From assembly GCF_032854445.1 (NCBI RefSeq), contig NC_088295.1, forward strand, positions 52,125,249 through 52,189,248: a DNA stretch of 64,000 nucleotides, written 5' to 3'. A program made the translations under genes and the position numbers. Source of the DNA: Liolophura sinensis (Eukaryota > Mollusca > Polyplacophora > Chitonida > Chitonidae). Below the pieces are notes generated by a model. The model saw only the letters and a program-made list of their open reading frames with translations. It was not told the origin of the DNA and searched no databases. Below are positions 33,815 to 44,795 of the stretch, piece after piece (the stretch's first letter is position 1; each line of letters starts with the position of its first letter).

Positions 33815-34745
33815 ATTGGTTTGAGTTTTATTGGCTTTGTGAATGTTTTGTAGTCATTTTAAGTGATGTAAAAATTTACCAGTTATATACATGTATACAC
33901 TTATTTTTTTTTTTCGAGGTTTATGGATTTTGCCATATTTATTTATTATTTATTTGTTTATTTGATTGGTGTTTTACGCCGTAGTCAAGAATATTTCACT
34001 TATACGACGGCGGCCAGCATTATGGTGGGTGAAAACCGAGCAGAGCCCGGGGGAAACCCACGACCATCCACAGGTTGCTGACAGACGGAGAGGAAGCCAG
34101 CATGAGCTGTTGCCTTATTTACATGTAATTATTTCTTGTAATCAGGAAAACTTTCATGCAGGGCTACGATTCTTGAGCACAGGCAGATCTACCTATACAT
34201 GTAGGAGAAGAAGAAGGGTAATGATAACCAGGTTTCCCTGGTGATTTTACTAAATTTGCCAATTTTTGTTTTGTTTTGTGGACTCACTCTGTTCTCCTGT
34301 AAACATAGATTTCCATAAGCCATCTCTTGTATGCACATCATCTGTAGAAAGCTTTCCATATGTATACTAGTACTCAGAGCCTTCGGCCAATGGTCAATGG
34401 CTGTAATAACAACTTCTCAAATATTTGACATACTATAAATCTTGAACGTATTCTACCTCTAACATGTCTGAAGAACTTTTTTTGCAGTGGAATCTATGCA
34501 TACAATTATTATGAATTGATATGCTAAAAATGATTTGTTTGTGGGCCTTCCTTGATTGCGACGGAATGTTTAAACCATCCACATACACCGCCACTGTTGT
34601 TTGCTGAGTGTATGCTCAGCCAGTCATAGGATTGTAGTTGCTACATGAATAGCCAGACTTGGGTAGCGAGTTTGGAGCTAAAGCTCCTCTCAAGGAAGTT
34701 TTTTACCAGCATATCTCAGCCATTGACAGGGCTGCAATTCCCACC
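33815..34745. repeat. segment homologous to 17380-18115 (copy 2)
   Basis: Collinear with copy 1 once the SINE1 at 33942-34109 is removed. Matches include 'ggctttgtgaatgtttt', 'catgcagggctac', 'ctgtaaacatagatttcc', 'tgcgacggaatgtttaaacc' and 'ttgctgagtgtatgctcag'. The left SINE1 TSD lies in a word shared with copy 1 ('tttgcca'), so the SINE is the later event. Confidence 0.8.
33942..34109 (-). mobile_element. SINE1 inserted into the duplicated segment
   Basis: Minus-strand SINE1 from tail to 'gaggaagccagcatgagc'. It lacks the tRNA head and a short central piece. TSD 'ttgccatattta' (33930-33941) against 'ttgccttattta' (34110-34121). Confidence 0.9.
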
Positions 34746-34761
34746 CATAGTACTTGGATGT

Positions 34762-34986
34762 ATGTATGTGTGCATGGGGTTTAATGTCGTACTTTACAAT
34801 TCTTCAGTCATATAACAACGAGGAGTCATTAGGTGTGTGTACATACAGTATGCAGTATTGTGTCTTCTTGTGGCAGGGAGAGTCCATGCCGACTAAGTGC
34901 TGCTGTACCTGAAGCATCAGATATACCCAGTCACATTATACTGACAACGGACTATTAACCAATCATATGTTTCCTTGCTCTTCAAG
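34762..34986 (-). mobile_element. SINE2, tail half of a split copy
   Basis: 'gtgcatggggtttaatgtcg', 'acaattcttcagtcatat', 'gtgctgctgtacctgaag' and 'attatactgacaacgg' follow the SINE2 order on the minus strand, then stop at 'gctcttcaag', where the inverted-end element begins. A direct repeat 'tacttggatg' (34752-34761) matches 'tattggatg' at 37931-37939, beyond the head half. Confidence 0.8.
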
Positions 34987-37764
34987 AAATTTAAGCTTGT
35001 CAAAAGCTATCCACAAGCTTCAGACTATATAAATGAGCTTGTTGAAGCCCCCTGCTAGCTTACTGAAGCTGCCCGCTTGCTGGCAACAGCTTCATACTAA
35101 CTAGCACAAGTTTCCTGCTAGCCACCAAAAACTTCCCACCAGCAAGCACAAGGTCTCTGCCAGCTTCCGGGTTTTGCCAGGTAGCTACCCGATTGCCACT
35201 GCTAGCTACATGTAGCACAAGGTCTACTGCTAACTTGAGGTTACTCTGGCTAGCTAGCCAAGCTCTGCACTGGCTGGCATAAACTTTCTGGATGTTCAAG
35301 CCAAGGCACTCAGTGCCCTTCCAGTAATCAAATCTCCTAGGTAGTAATAAAGCACATGTGGAAAAGATTAAGACAGGACATTGGACTTTGACTTTGTGCA
35401 CTTACTGGCAGTTGACCAGAAAGAATTAAGAGCAAGAAAATGTACAGAAGGTTGGACTTTCTAATCGGTACAAAGAATGGCAATGGACTGCTAGTTTGTG
35501 GTAATGACATTGCGTGATGAAAAATGTCTACATGTAGTTGAACTACAGTGATGCTGCTGTGTTTGCGATGTAAATCTTGTGGACTCCTGTGTACAGCAAC
35601 AGTAGGGAGGCTCGAAACTGTCTGCATGGCCTAGCTGTATCAGTATACAAACAACTCACCAGTGCTGCAACTGTTTTAAAGTGTGGGTCCCTATTTTCAC
35701 TTTCACTTTCAAAGTCATCTTGTATATTTTTCAATTAATTAATACTTTATCATTCATACTGTTTAATTCCCCTGTAATTCATTGAATGCCCCGTAAACTT
35801 ATACTGGATTATATCTCTGCATAAAAGAATTTGACATATAAGTGCATTGCATGTAAATGTAATTGTGATAGCTGCAACACTTCTCCATCAAGATCAGATG
35901 GTGTATATAAACTATATGTTTATGTATTGCTGTATTGATGTATTGCTGTATTGCTGATGATTATGACTCCATTCAGGATCACCAGTGTCTTGGGTTCATG
36001 ATAAGATTTAACTACACTTAACACTTGTATAAAGACCTCGTTCAGATTTTATTTCTCATTAATAACAGATCGTTTTGTCAAGCTGTATTCAGTCGGTCAT
36101 TTACTAGGTATATTGGAAAATATTTGGCCTGGATGCATATAATTTCCATTTAAATTAACCATGTCAGTTAGTATTTTTTCTATATCTTTTATATCAGTTG
36201 AAGCATGATACAATACAATTGTGAAAAGTTTGTGAAATGAGATTTGTAATCACAAATGCACAGGCATGTCACAAATTGAAATAGTAAATCAGGCTTTGGA
36301 GAAATGGAACAGCAAGCCTCAATCATGAACATAAAACTGCCCACTGCTCTTATTCGCGTAATGTACATGTACATATCTTTACATTTCAGAAAAATAACTT
36401 TTGTCCTTTATTCAATATTACTAATCCAGACTTATCTCATATTTTCATATTTTTTAATATGTCTGATTCAAGTAATTAGATGGCTTATTACTTGAATTAA
36501 TCAGCCGCCATGACAGCTCAAGCTAAAAAAAAAAAAAACAAAAAAAAAAAACACAGAAATGAGTGCTGTGCAGTTAATATTTCAACTAAGACATTATTTT
36601 TATTCACTTGTCAAGGATAACGTACCGTACATTAGATTGCATCCCAATGTCAGAACTGTTCCTGTTTGGTAACAAATTTTGCAGAAAAGAAAGAAGTCAT
36701 CAGTACAAGTTTTTGTGTGTTAATAAATGACTGAAGAATTTGTTAAACTCTTTTGTTCTGGTACATAGGCAGTTTTAAATGGCATGTGTGTGAAAATAGG
36801 TAATTAAAGGAGAAGAAAATTTAAATATCAGTCAAATACCATTGAAAAGAGTATGCTTTTCCTCGCAGGTGCATGCCATAAAAAAATTTCTAATATGTAC
36901 CTCATGTTGATAAATTCTAAATAAAGTCAGCGCCAAAATCCGCTGTGGGCGACTCCATTTTGTCTAAGAGCTAGTCCTGAAGTCCTGTGTGTTAGGAGGA
37001 GAATTGCTGTCCGAAACTGCCGAAGTGCAGTTCGCACACTTCCGGTAGAACTCTTCCTCCCAGAAGGTAAAGAACAGTACTGTTCGTTTTCCGCTTGACG
37101 ATCAGGAAACCGGTAGTTTGAACGACTCACTGGCAGAGAGGCAACACACCACCAGCATAAATTACAGGGTGTTATAAAGATGGAGGATGCAATGGACTCA
37201 GTGATTTATGCCAGCTTTGCTGTTTTCAGGCTTTAAGTGTATGGCGAGGAAAAATGGGAAAATGATGCAGCAGGTACCACCAGATAGAAAAAAATATGTT
37301 TTTTCAGCCTATAGTGTCATGTTTTAAAGTTTTCTTCTTTTTTAAAGTTCCTGGATACATATTCCAGTATTGAGAAGTGCCAGTTTGTAGCTAGTGCAAT
37401 CTACGCAGGCTAGCGTGTGCCAGATGTAGCTACCCTGGATAGCTTGTGCTAGCATGCTATGTTTCAAATGGAAGCTTACGACGAGATAGCCTACACTTTC
37501 AGCTATCTAATTAAGATTGAGGGACTGAACACAAGCTAGTAAGGGTGGCTAGCACAAAGTAACCGGGTGGCTAATCCCAGATAGCCTCTTGAGCTAGGGC
37601 AAGCTAACACAGGGAGCTAGTACTAGCTGGCAGGGCTCTAAACAAGTTATCACAGTTAACTGTTAGCTGTGTTTCAGAGGGGAGCTTAAGGACAGGTTGT
37701 GGCCAGCTAACACTTTAGCTGGTGGGGGGTAACTTGTGGATGGCCTGTGACAAGCTTAAATTTT
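34987..37764. mobile_element. 2.8 kb element with inverted, GCTAGC-rich ends
   Basis: The left edge 'aaatttaagcttgtc' (34987-35001) is the complement of the right edge 'gacaagcttaaatttt' (37749-37764), and complementarity continues through 'atccacaag' (about 31 bp, imperfect). Inside both ends lie 300-370 bp crowded with GCTAGC/AGCT words and 'agcacaag' motifs, giving irregular subterminal repeats in opposite orientation. The element sits within a SINE2 copy. The interior (35300-37370) has two weakly similar minus-strand frames (35543-35734 and 36927-37130, both with a R-Q-F-R..LLL motif) but no transposase. The structure fits a non-autonomous DNA transposon with long subterminal repeats. The superfamily is unknown. 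Confidence 0.65.
36525..36553. repeat. interrupted poly-A tract
   Basis: Two A-runs separated by a single C. No retroposed body was recognised to its left. Confidence 0.85.
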
Positions 37765-37930
37765 CATGACTGTGCCCTAACCTTTCACCACTGAGCGCCA
37801 AGCGAGGCAGCGGCAAGTACCATTTTTTAAGTCTTTGGTATGATTTGATCTGGGTTTGATCTCAAGGTTTCTAGGCTTTGAGGCGGATTCACGGATCTCT
37901 AAAGATTAAACCACCGAAGCGGTCATAGAA
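37765..37930 (-). mobile_element. SINE2, head half of the split copy
   Basis: 'actgagcgccaagcgagg', 'ttttaagtctttggtatgat' and 'accaccgaagcggtc' continue the SINE2 order from where the piece at 34986 stops. The tRNA-like head is partly decayed. Confidence 0.8.
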
Positions 37931-37939
37931 TATTGGATG

Positions 37940-38345
37940 CCAAATACAGTTCACAATTTGGATATCAAAGACCACTGCCCACCAGGACATCTTTTGTACA
38001 CACAAAGTCACTGCTCTGCAATCTTTAAAGGATACATGAAAAGGACGTCTAAAACCAAGATTATCTTTCTAAGCCAAATGGAGAAAATTATGCCCCAAAT
38101 TTTTTTTTAATTTTTATTTTTGGGTTATTTTATACTTTTGTTAATCACCCCTCTATTGTATGCATCTTTTCCATCAGTGGTCAGATTTTTTCGAAAATTA
38201 TGTCATTGTTGAACTTTCTTGTAGCACTGCAAACACCACCCGAAGTACCCTGAGCCTGGTGAACCATGGTCGCTATAGTTACGAACCTGAGTGTATTTAT
38301 TTAAGTGACCAGTCGCTGACATTTTGTTTTCTGTGGAAGATTTTC
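37940..38345. other. no gene seen
   Basis: AT-rich DNA. A 64-codon + frame at 38160 is unsupported. Confidence 0.4.
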
Positions 38346-38633
38346 TTAGTTTAAGCAGATAACACATTTGTCCATAGTTATTTCCCTACGTTCGGAGACG
38401 GTCTGTTGTGCCAGTATTAATTTTTCCGAAAGGAATGGGAAGGTTTCGGGTGTCAGCTTCTTTAAATCTCCGCATACGATATTTTGACAAGAATTGACAA
38501 GAAAAATGAAACGATCCAACATTTCCTTGAATGGGTCAGAATGCTCTGAGCTGTCACTGTGAAACTCCTGCATTAAACAGCCGTAAGTTTTTAGTGGAAA
38601 CTGCACCAGGTACAGTTGCATGCTGAATGACAC
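38346..38633 (-). CDS. candidate terminal coding exon, unidentified
   Basis: A minus-strand frame of about 95 codons, closed by TAA at 38346, with good protein texture: M-Q-L-Y-L-V-Q-F-P-L-K-T-Y-G near the start, an acidic/Ser stretch, then amphipathic helix-like segments such as E-M-L-D-R-F-I-F-L-V-N and K-K-L-T-P-E-T-F-P-F-L. A possible acceptor 'gtgtcattcag' lies just before the Met codon. It could instead be a retrocopied fragment. No family recognised. Confidence 0.35.
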   Translation of the reverse strand: MSFSMQLYLVQFPLKTYGCLMQEFHSDSSEHSDPFKEMLDRFIFLVNSCQNIVCGDLKKLTPETFPFLSEKLILAQQTVSERREITMDKCVICLN

Positions 38634-38837
38634 ATACGGTTTATAAATTTACTTTGGTCTCTGTTGGTCACTTCCACTGCACAAGATTTATTGTCCGTTG
38701 GTTGCTAGCCCTGTTTACATGTTAATACAGTGTATTAAGCAAGGGGACAAGTGCTCAGACTCTGCTTGGCTTCGCCTGGCCAACATAATAATACTGTATA
38801 ATCCATCTTGTAGAAGGTGTTAGATTAGAGCAATGAT

Positions 38838-39025
38838 TTGCTGGTTCACTACCTGAAGAGGTCAGGTGTGTATTTGGTTAAACAGTACCCATATCTTCCT
38901 GCTTCCTTGTGCCAACAAGGTACTGTACAGTGTTACCAGGAAGGTATCAGTGAAGAGAAAGTAGTAAGTTTTTTGCTCGAGTGGTCACGTTGTCACACCA
39001 GAAGCTCAGCCTGTGGTTACAAGGT
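38838..39025 (+). CDS. doubtful internal exon, unidentified
   Basis: The open frame includes L-L-V-H-Y-L-K-R-S-G-V-Y and E-E-K-V-V-S-F-L-L-E-W, with a donor-like TACAAG|gtatgg at 39025 and a poor acceptor upstream. It is Cys-rich. The frame stays open past the donor into the SINE-flanking sequence. Confidence 0.2.
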
Positions 39026-39148
39026 ATGGAATGCTGCCAGCTGTCATAATTCTGAAGAAGAGAGTGCCCCCAAAGAGAATCATGCAGACGGGTGGTGGTT
39101 GTGGTGTGCAGTCTAGTTCACTTTGCTTAAACATGCAAAATGGTTTTA

Positions 39149-39391
39149 TTTATTTATTTATTTGATTGGTGTTTTACGCCGTACTCAAGAATATTTCACT
39201 TATACGACGGCGGCCGGCATTATGGTGGGAGGAAACCGGGCAGAGCCCGGGGGAAACCCACGGCCATCGGCAGGTTGTTGGCAGACCTTCCCACGTACGG
39301 CCAGAGAGGAAGCCAGCATGAGCTGGACTCACAGCGACCGCATTGGTGAGAGACTCCTGGATCATTGCGCTGCGCTAGCGCACTAACTGAC
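39149..39391 (-). mobile_element. SINE1 with 13-bp TSD
   Basis: Young-looking minus-strand SINE1 with the CG-rich body intact ('gagcccgggggaaacccac') and most of the head. Only the A-box end is missing. Perfect TSD 'caaaatggtttta' (39136-39148 and 39392-39404). Confidence 0.93.
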
Positions 39392-39404
39392 CAAAATGGT
39401 TTTA

Positions 39405-40744
39405 AAATGTATTTCCACATATATGCATTTTATGAGAAGGAACATGTTTCTAGGGTTTGTGGAATTATTAGATTAGGGTAAAGACTAGAGGATAAACATG
39501 TTGAAGAGTTTTTATAAACAGGTGACAAGCATATGTACATGTAATATACTTTTCCCTTTGACAGGTGTGCAATTTTAGGTTAATAAATACTTGCAAAAGA
39601 TGAAAGCAGTGTAGGGATTGTGTACAGGTGCTGTGTATTACAAGTACAGTACCATATCATGTACATGAACTGTGATTACTGAAGGACTATACATGCATAT
39701 CTACATGTACAAGTGATGGTGATCACACATTTATGGTGTAACATACAGCTGAAAGCTGAGTTACATGTACGTGCACATGTGTGTACATGTACCAGGTGTT
39801 TTGACTTTGCCTGGTGTTGCGTTTCTCAACAGGAACATGAAGGCCTAACATGCACGTGTTCTCTGGGCCCCCCCTTAAAAAAAGTATTTTTGTCCATACA
39901 TTGTCAAAAAGCATTGATTTTTTTCTTTCTGATATCATTTTAATACATCTCTGTTTATTTAATATCTAATGAACACCATATGTTAATAATTACCCAGAAA
40001 TATGTGGTCCAAAATATGGAATAATTTTTTATCATTAATGGAAGACATGCATGTGTTCCATAAATATCCATGTGATCAACTAGTGAACATGAAATCCAAG
40101 ACATTAGCCATACATGCAGATGTCTATATATATATTAACTGAACATTATCAAAATAGCAGTGTACATGTAAATTTAGGTTCACTCAGCAAAGAAATAATA
40201 TAAAATGTAATTGATAGTTTACTGTCATTACCGGCAGTTACAACAGGGATTATTGGGAACTACATTTCTCCTGAATGTGTGACCAAGGGCACAAACAGGC
40301 TCAATGTGTTATAGTTAAGTATTGTTTACACCTTGTTGTGGTTTGACAGCTTAATTTAGATGCAGTGGGTTGGGCCAATGGTCAAACCACACATACATGT
40401 ATGTACACGCAGTTGGTTAGCAATAACCTTAATTGAGGTAAATTGGCAAGAGACAGGATTTCACCAGTTACATGTGACCATTGGGTAACTATCTCTCTGT
40501 CATGGTTGCTCTGGTTTTAATATCTATACGAGAGTCCTTGTTTTCGTTTTGTGACAAAACCAGCTGGACAGTTTTTTGCTGCAAACCATTAATATGCCAA
40601 AAATCACCTGCACAGCAAAACTGTGGACGGCCTACACCCTGGGATAAAGATAGATGGAAGGATATGAAACTCGGCTGCCTGAGCCCACCATGTTGTACTT
40701 GCTATTGTTTTAGCTGTGGCTTAGGTGCCACAATATCTGGTTAG
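39405..40744. other. no gene seen
   Basis: AT-rich DNA with many acatgta words (39530-39800). No exon was found. Confidence 0.45.
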
Positions 40745-40866
40745 CAAGCCGCGAGCTGAGACACGTCTGGACTGCTTCGGGAACTATCAACAGCTGGCGG
40801 AGAGAGCCGAAGTCATCGCCGACGGACCTGTTGAATGTGTGTTCATTTCTTCACGTACATGGATAA
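40745..40866 (+). other. G+C-rich island: exon or LTR piece
   Basis: About 120 bp of markedly higher G+C than the surroundings. After 'ctggttag' a + frame reads K-P-R-A-E-T-R-L-D-C-F-G, then L-A-E-R-A-E-V-I-A-D-G, and reaches a donor-like ATAA|gtatga near 40866. Codon choice (GAG, CTG, GCC, ATC) differs from the background frames. Alternatively it belongs to a solo LTR or other element: another G+C-rich block ('cgtcccgctacggtc') follows at about 41000. Confidence 0.25.
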
Positions 40867-41734
40867 GTATGATTCCCAGATACCTAAGTATAATTGTGTA
40901 GAATTAAATGTACATATATTCTGTAAGATGGCTCGCAATCTAAAGACCATGTGATTCCCCAGTAACAGACGGTGTTGGAGAAGAAGAATTCGTCCCGCTA
41001 CGGTCAAAGCCTAGGAAAATACCTATATTTACATGGCTGTCAGGGATAGAGTATTTGTTGTGTAATTCTCAGATTTGTGTAATTCTCAGATTTTCCAGAT
41101 AATCTGAGAGTTTCTGTAAAGTTTTGATGATGTTTTTTGTTCAACCAGGGCTTATGGAGTTGTAGGTACGTCCAGGCGTGGAATGGTGGAAAGCACTGTT
41201 TTCTTGTGTTTAAAAGGACAAAGCAAAAAGACACTCCGACACCTTTATTGGAGGCATTTATGTTTTGTTTTTTTTTTCTTTTGATCTTTGAGTCCAACTT
41301 GAGGAAGAAATGGTTTATTCTGCTAATGCCTATGGCCCCGATATGCTGTAAGTTGAGATGATTAATTTCGATTATCGCCGCATGCGGTTACTGAGTGGGG
41401 GGAGTAGGTCTACAATGGCTGGAGATTGATAGACATATCTACAAAACTCAAACAAATGGAATAAATTTTAGTGTGTCATTTATTTATTTTTTTAAATAAG
41501 CAACACTTTGGACAATGTGACCGAATATATATGAATAATACAGTCTGTTTAACAGATGGTATTGAATACACATTTATATAGCAAGAAAGCGTGATGCTGA
41601 ATCAGCATATCACATTACATCGATCAGTTGTCGCTCAAATTTCAGTTAAAGGTTTGTCAATAGGGCATCCAGTTTTTTAATTTTGCTTCTCTTAAGGAGG
41701 AGCTGCCCCACTTTCAAGATGCAAAATCTTCACC
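40867..41734. other. no gene seen; small hairpin
   Basis: A tandem pair of 'gtgtaattctcagattt' ends in 'ctcagattttcc' facing 'aatctgag' (about 41087-41110), giving an 8-bp stem with a short loop. The rest is AT-rich with unsupported frames. Confidence 0.45.
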
Positions 41735-42616
41735 TCATTTGCCGCTTTTTCGGTCTTGATAATGGTAATGAACTCAAAAGTTCTTCGGGTGGGCTTTCTT
41801 TACCATGAGATTTAGCTTTCAATGCCAGCCCTCTAAATGGTCTGTAGTTCTTGGTTTGTTTGTGTAATAGCAGTTCCATGTCTCTTGATTGAAGGCTCCG
41901 TCTATCCAAGTTTCAGTGATATGGTCTGCAAAGAGTCAAGCTGGTGCAATGTTTGGAGAATCTGCGAAAGCTTGAAGCCAAACATCTTCAACTAGGTCTC
42001 TGGGCACTAATGGTCAAACATGTCGCTCGTCTCACAAATCGGTGCAGGGTGTCATCTGTCTGGTACAGACTGGCCAAACCCAAATGTTGTACTCGTCTCC
42101 AGATACACTGGGTATAATGAAAAAAAAAAAAACAGCCCTTAACTGTTATACCTGGGAAAGCTTCTATAACTGCTAAGCGCATGGCTGTCTCGAAGTCAAG
42201 TTGGATGGAAGGCGGATTGAAAACATGGCCGTGCTGGATAGCTGCATCTTTCAGAAACTGGAACACCCTCCTAAACTTGTATGTGTCCTGGATCTTATTG
42301 TGAAGCAGTCCAAAAACAAGCAGGAACATCTGTCCGTCGATAAATGCATGAATGGTATAGATCTGTTTAAAGGGTTTCGGTGCAGAATAAAAAGCCTTAT
42401 CACAGAATATCTTACCTGTTGAGCACAGATGCTGAAGATTGCTAGCTGTACCCAACAGAACAGTCTGCTCATCTGTACCATCATTTGCCCGAAGAAAAGG
42501 ATTGCCAGCTTTTGTACATTGCCACCATTCCTCAGGTAAATGATGATGGTTTACACAATACCAGTAGTTGGCATGGGAAAGCTTTTGCCCACTACATGCA
42601 GTTGGAATAAAGGATT
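41735..42616 (-). pseudogene. dead MULE (Mutator-like) transposase
   Basis: On the minus strand an open frame (42616 to 41988) carries the MULE order: a Trp/Cys segment (Y-W-Y-C ... W-W-Q-C), N-L-Q-H-L, an Asp at F-C-D-K-A-F followed by S-A-P-K-P-F and Y-T-I-H, then the second Asp in L-D-F-E-T-A, and C-x(4)-H-Y-T-Q-C-I-W-R-R-V-Q. The frame stops at 41988. The rest continues in another frame with E-T-W-I-D-G, P-R-T-T-D-H-L-E-G-W-H and K-A-H-P-K-N-F, interrupted by three TGA codons. One frameshift plus several stops mean it is non-functional. The 5' end of the gene and terminal inverted repeats were not found. Confidence 0.85.
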
Positions 42617-44079
42617 ATACCTCTGTCATTGCGGATGCCATGCTGGAGACCTGTGTATATATTCTGGTCAAGTGTTGGAAAAGGAACAGTGTTAACTCAA
42701 TTTCCTGGCAGAATTTCTTTCACTATTTACAGAAATTCGCTCACCTCTTACCTCAGCAGGGTTAAACGGATTATCCCCATTTCCCTTGTTTTTGCCAAGC
42801 TGTTACTAATACCCGGATTAACGGAAGGTGAGAAACCATAAGCGTCAGCGAAATACACGGAAGAAATCACCAAGGTATCTGTGACCATTGCTTCATGATC
42901 TCCCATGCATTCTTATTATGCTTCTCACGGCGCCCGTTGTGATGTTGTGCCATTCTAAACATCTTGCTGCTGTCATCTGCACAGTCTTTGACTGTTAGGC
43001 TTTGTTGTGCTGAAGAATATTTTACTTATGACGATGATTTTCGCAAATTTTAAATCTGAGTGTCAAATGAACTGGTTCTGATTTTGGAGGGCATGTTAAA
43101 AAGAACCTGGGAGAATGGGTTCCCCACTCTACTGAGATGCGTGAAGAGTTATCGCCATTTCAGCGAATTAGAGAATTGCTGGATCATTTCTTTTATAGGA
43201 AACCACTCCCTAATGTAACCCGCTGTGCAGGGATGACATCAGAGTTGAGTTCGACTCAACTACGAAAGGAACAAAAAATAATGACAGTTTACAATAACAG
43301 AGGGCTAAGATGTTAAATCAGCATTTAAGCTCAGATCTCAGATCTATTGACTGAACAAATTTTAATTTGCATGCAACGAATACGGCTCACAAAGACAAAA
43401 AAAAATCATTTACATGGCAATTGTAGTCCATACTATCAGAAATACATGTAAGTTACCAGTGTTGTGACTGAATTTTGGACGACTTGTCTTAAATGAGTGG
43501 GTTGTTGAACGAATCGACCCACTAGCATTGCAATTTTCAAGTGTGATTTCCATAGCAGTTTCAATGTACATGCATGATCATGTAATGAAAGGACTACAGG
43601 CAGTAAATGCCAAAACAAAACAAAATCTGAGTTTTCTTTTAAACTTTGTAGCACAAGGATGAAAACTAAAATCACCAAGGAAAATAAGAAACTCCTACTT
43701 AAGTTGAACTGTTTTCAACAACAGAAAAAATGCAGCAAATTGCATAATATGAACATATAATTACTATAAGTACATTTTTTGAAATCATGTCGACAAAAAG
43801 TCAGCGGTGTTCAGGCTAGGGGTGGACTGATATTTCTTATTGAATAAAACGGAAAATAACCCCTCAGCCCATGCAAGTGGACATATTGCCGACACTCGAG
43901 ATCGTACCACCAGAAATGAGCAATCATCTCCAGCGTAAATTTCACTTTGAGTTCAAGAGAGTTGAATTTGTAGGTAGTCTATGCATTCTATGCTGACCTC
44001 AGACTCTTTCTAGAATCTGGCTTTTAGAATTATGACCCTTCTACGGCATTGTCTTCTTCATCTGTTTAGTAGCTGTTGA
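42617..44079. other. no confident gene
   Basis: This may contain further decayed MULE flank. On the minus strand near 42910-42990 a short frame reads M-F-R-M-A-Q-H-H-N and H-N-K-N-A-W-E-I-M, which is protein-like but isolated. Confidence 0.35.
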
Positions 44080-44198
44080 GTTAATCTTGCGAATCTTGGG
44101 CAGCCGCATGATCAAGTGAAGCAGGTAGATGATTCTCAAGCCTTACCGATGAGCGAGAACAACAGAGCTTCATATTCCTCCGTCTATCTTAATCCCAG
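44080..44198 (+). CDS. doubtful exon, two competing frames
   Basis: A strong pyrimidine-rich acceptor ('tcttcttcatctgtttag', 44069) precedes this region. Read from that acceptor, one frame gives A-V-E-L-I-L-R-I-L-G and stops at 44117. A second frame, open from 44080, gives V-D-D-S-Q-A-L-P-M-S-E-N-N-R and Y-S-S-V-Y-L-N-P before a donor-like CCCAG|gtacat at 44199. Either could be real. The identity is unknown. Confidence 0.25.
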
Positions 44199-44239
44199 GT
44201 ACATGTACACCATAACGGTGTTCTTCACGCAAGCGGTGT

Positions 44240-44335
44240 GTCGTTTGCTGGTAATGTTTGCCGGTGTTTGTTGGTACTGTTTGCTGGCGTTTGCTGGTAC
44301 TGTTTGGTGGTACTGTTTGCTGGCGTTTGCTGAAA
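44240..44335. repeat. short TTTGCTGG-type tandem repeat
   Basis: Units of about 15-17 bp based on 'tttgctggtactg' and 'tttgctggcg', roughly five to six imperfect copies. Confidence 0.8.
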
Positions 44336-44774
44336 GTTTATGTTGTGTAAATATGTCTGGTGTGGAGGAATCCTACTTGAAATTGTCTGAAACCATGTTG
44401 ATTCATTTCTATTGAAACCATATTGTATTTAAAGGAATAGATACATGTATGCTTCGTAATGTACTGTATTTATAATGCTGAAGTGGGTTATGTTAGGTGA
44501 CCTTTGGGGTTAAGATGATGCGGTGTGTCTGGTTACTGGTAACCTTTTTGTTTAAGTTCAGTCCATACTGACCCAATCATTTACAAACTTTTTACAGAAG
44601 TGACACAACAGCATGAAATCAAGGATTGGTATACGTGTAGATTCAGCAAATTTGACACATTATTAAGTACGTTTTTGAATAAGTTGTGTCTGAGTTCAGT
44701 TAACCTTTTTGTTAACATGTACATGTAGGTTTTGCCCGACTCTTTGTGTAACAAACCTCTCTATAAATCGCCAT

Positions 44775-44795
44775 GTCTGTCTGTCTGTCTGTCTG
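44775..44795. repeat. (CTGT)5 microsatellite
   Basis: Perfect tetranucleotide run. Confidence 0.9.

Noticed and set aside
35060-35401. 113-codon minus frame
   Set aside because: Most of it translates the GCTAGC-rich subterminal repeats of the 2.8 kb element (L-V-L-A-S-type repetition).
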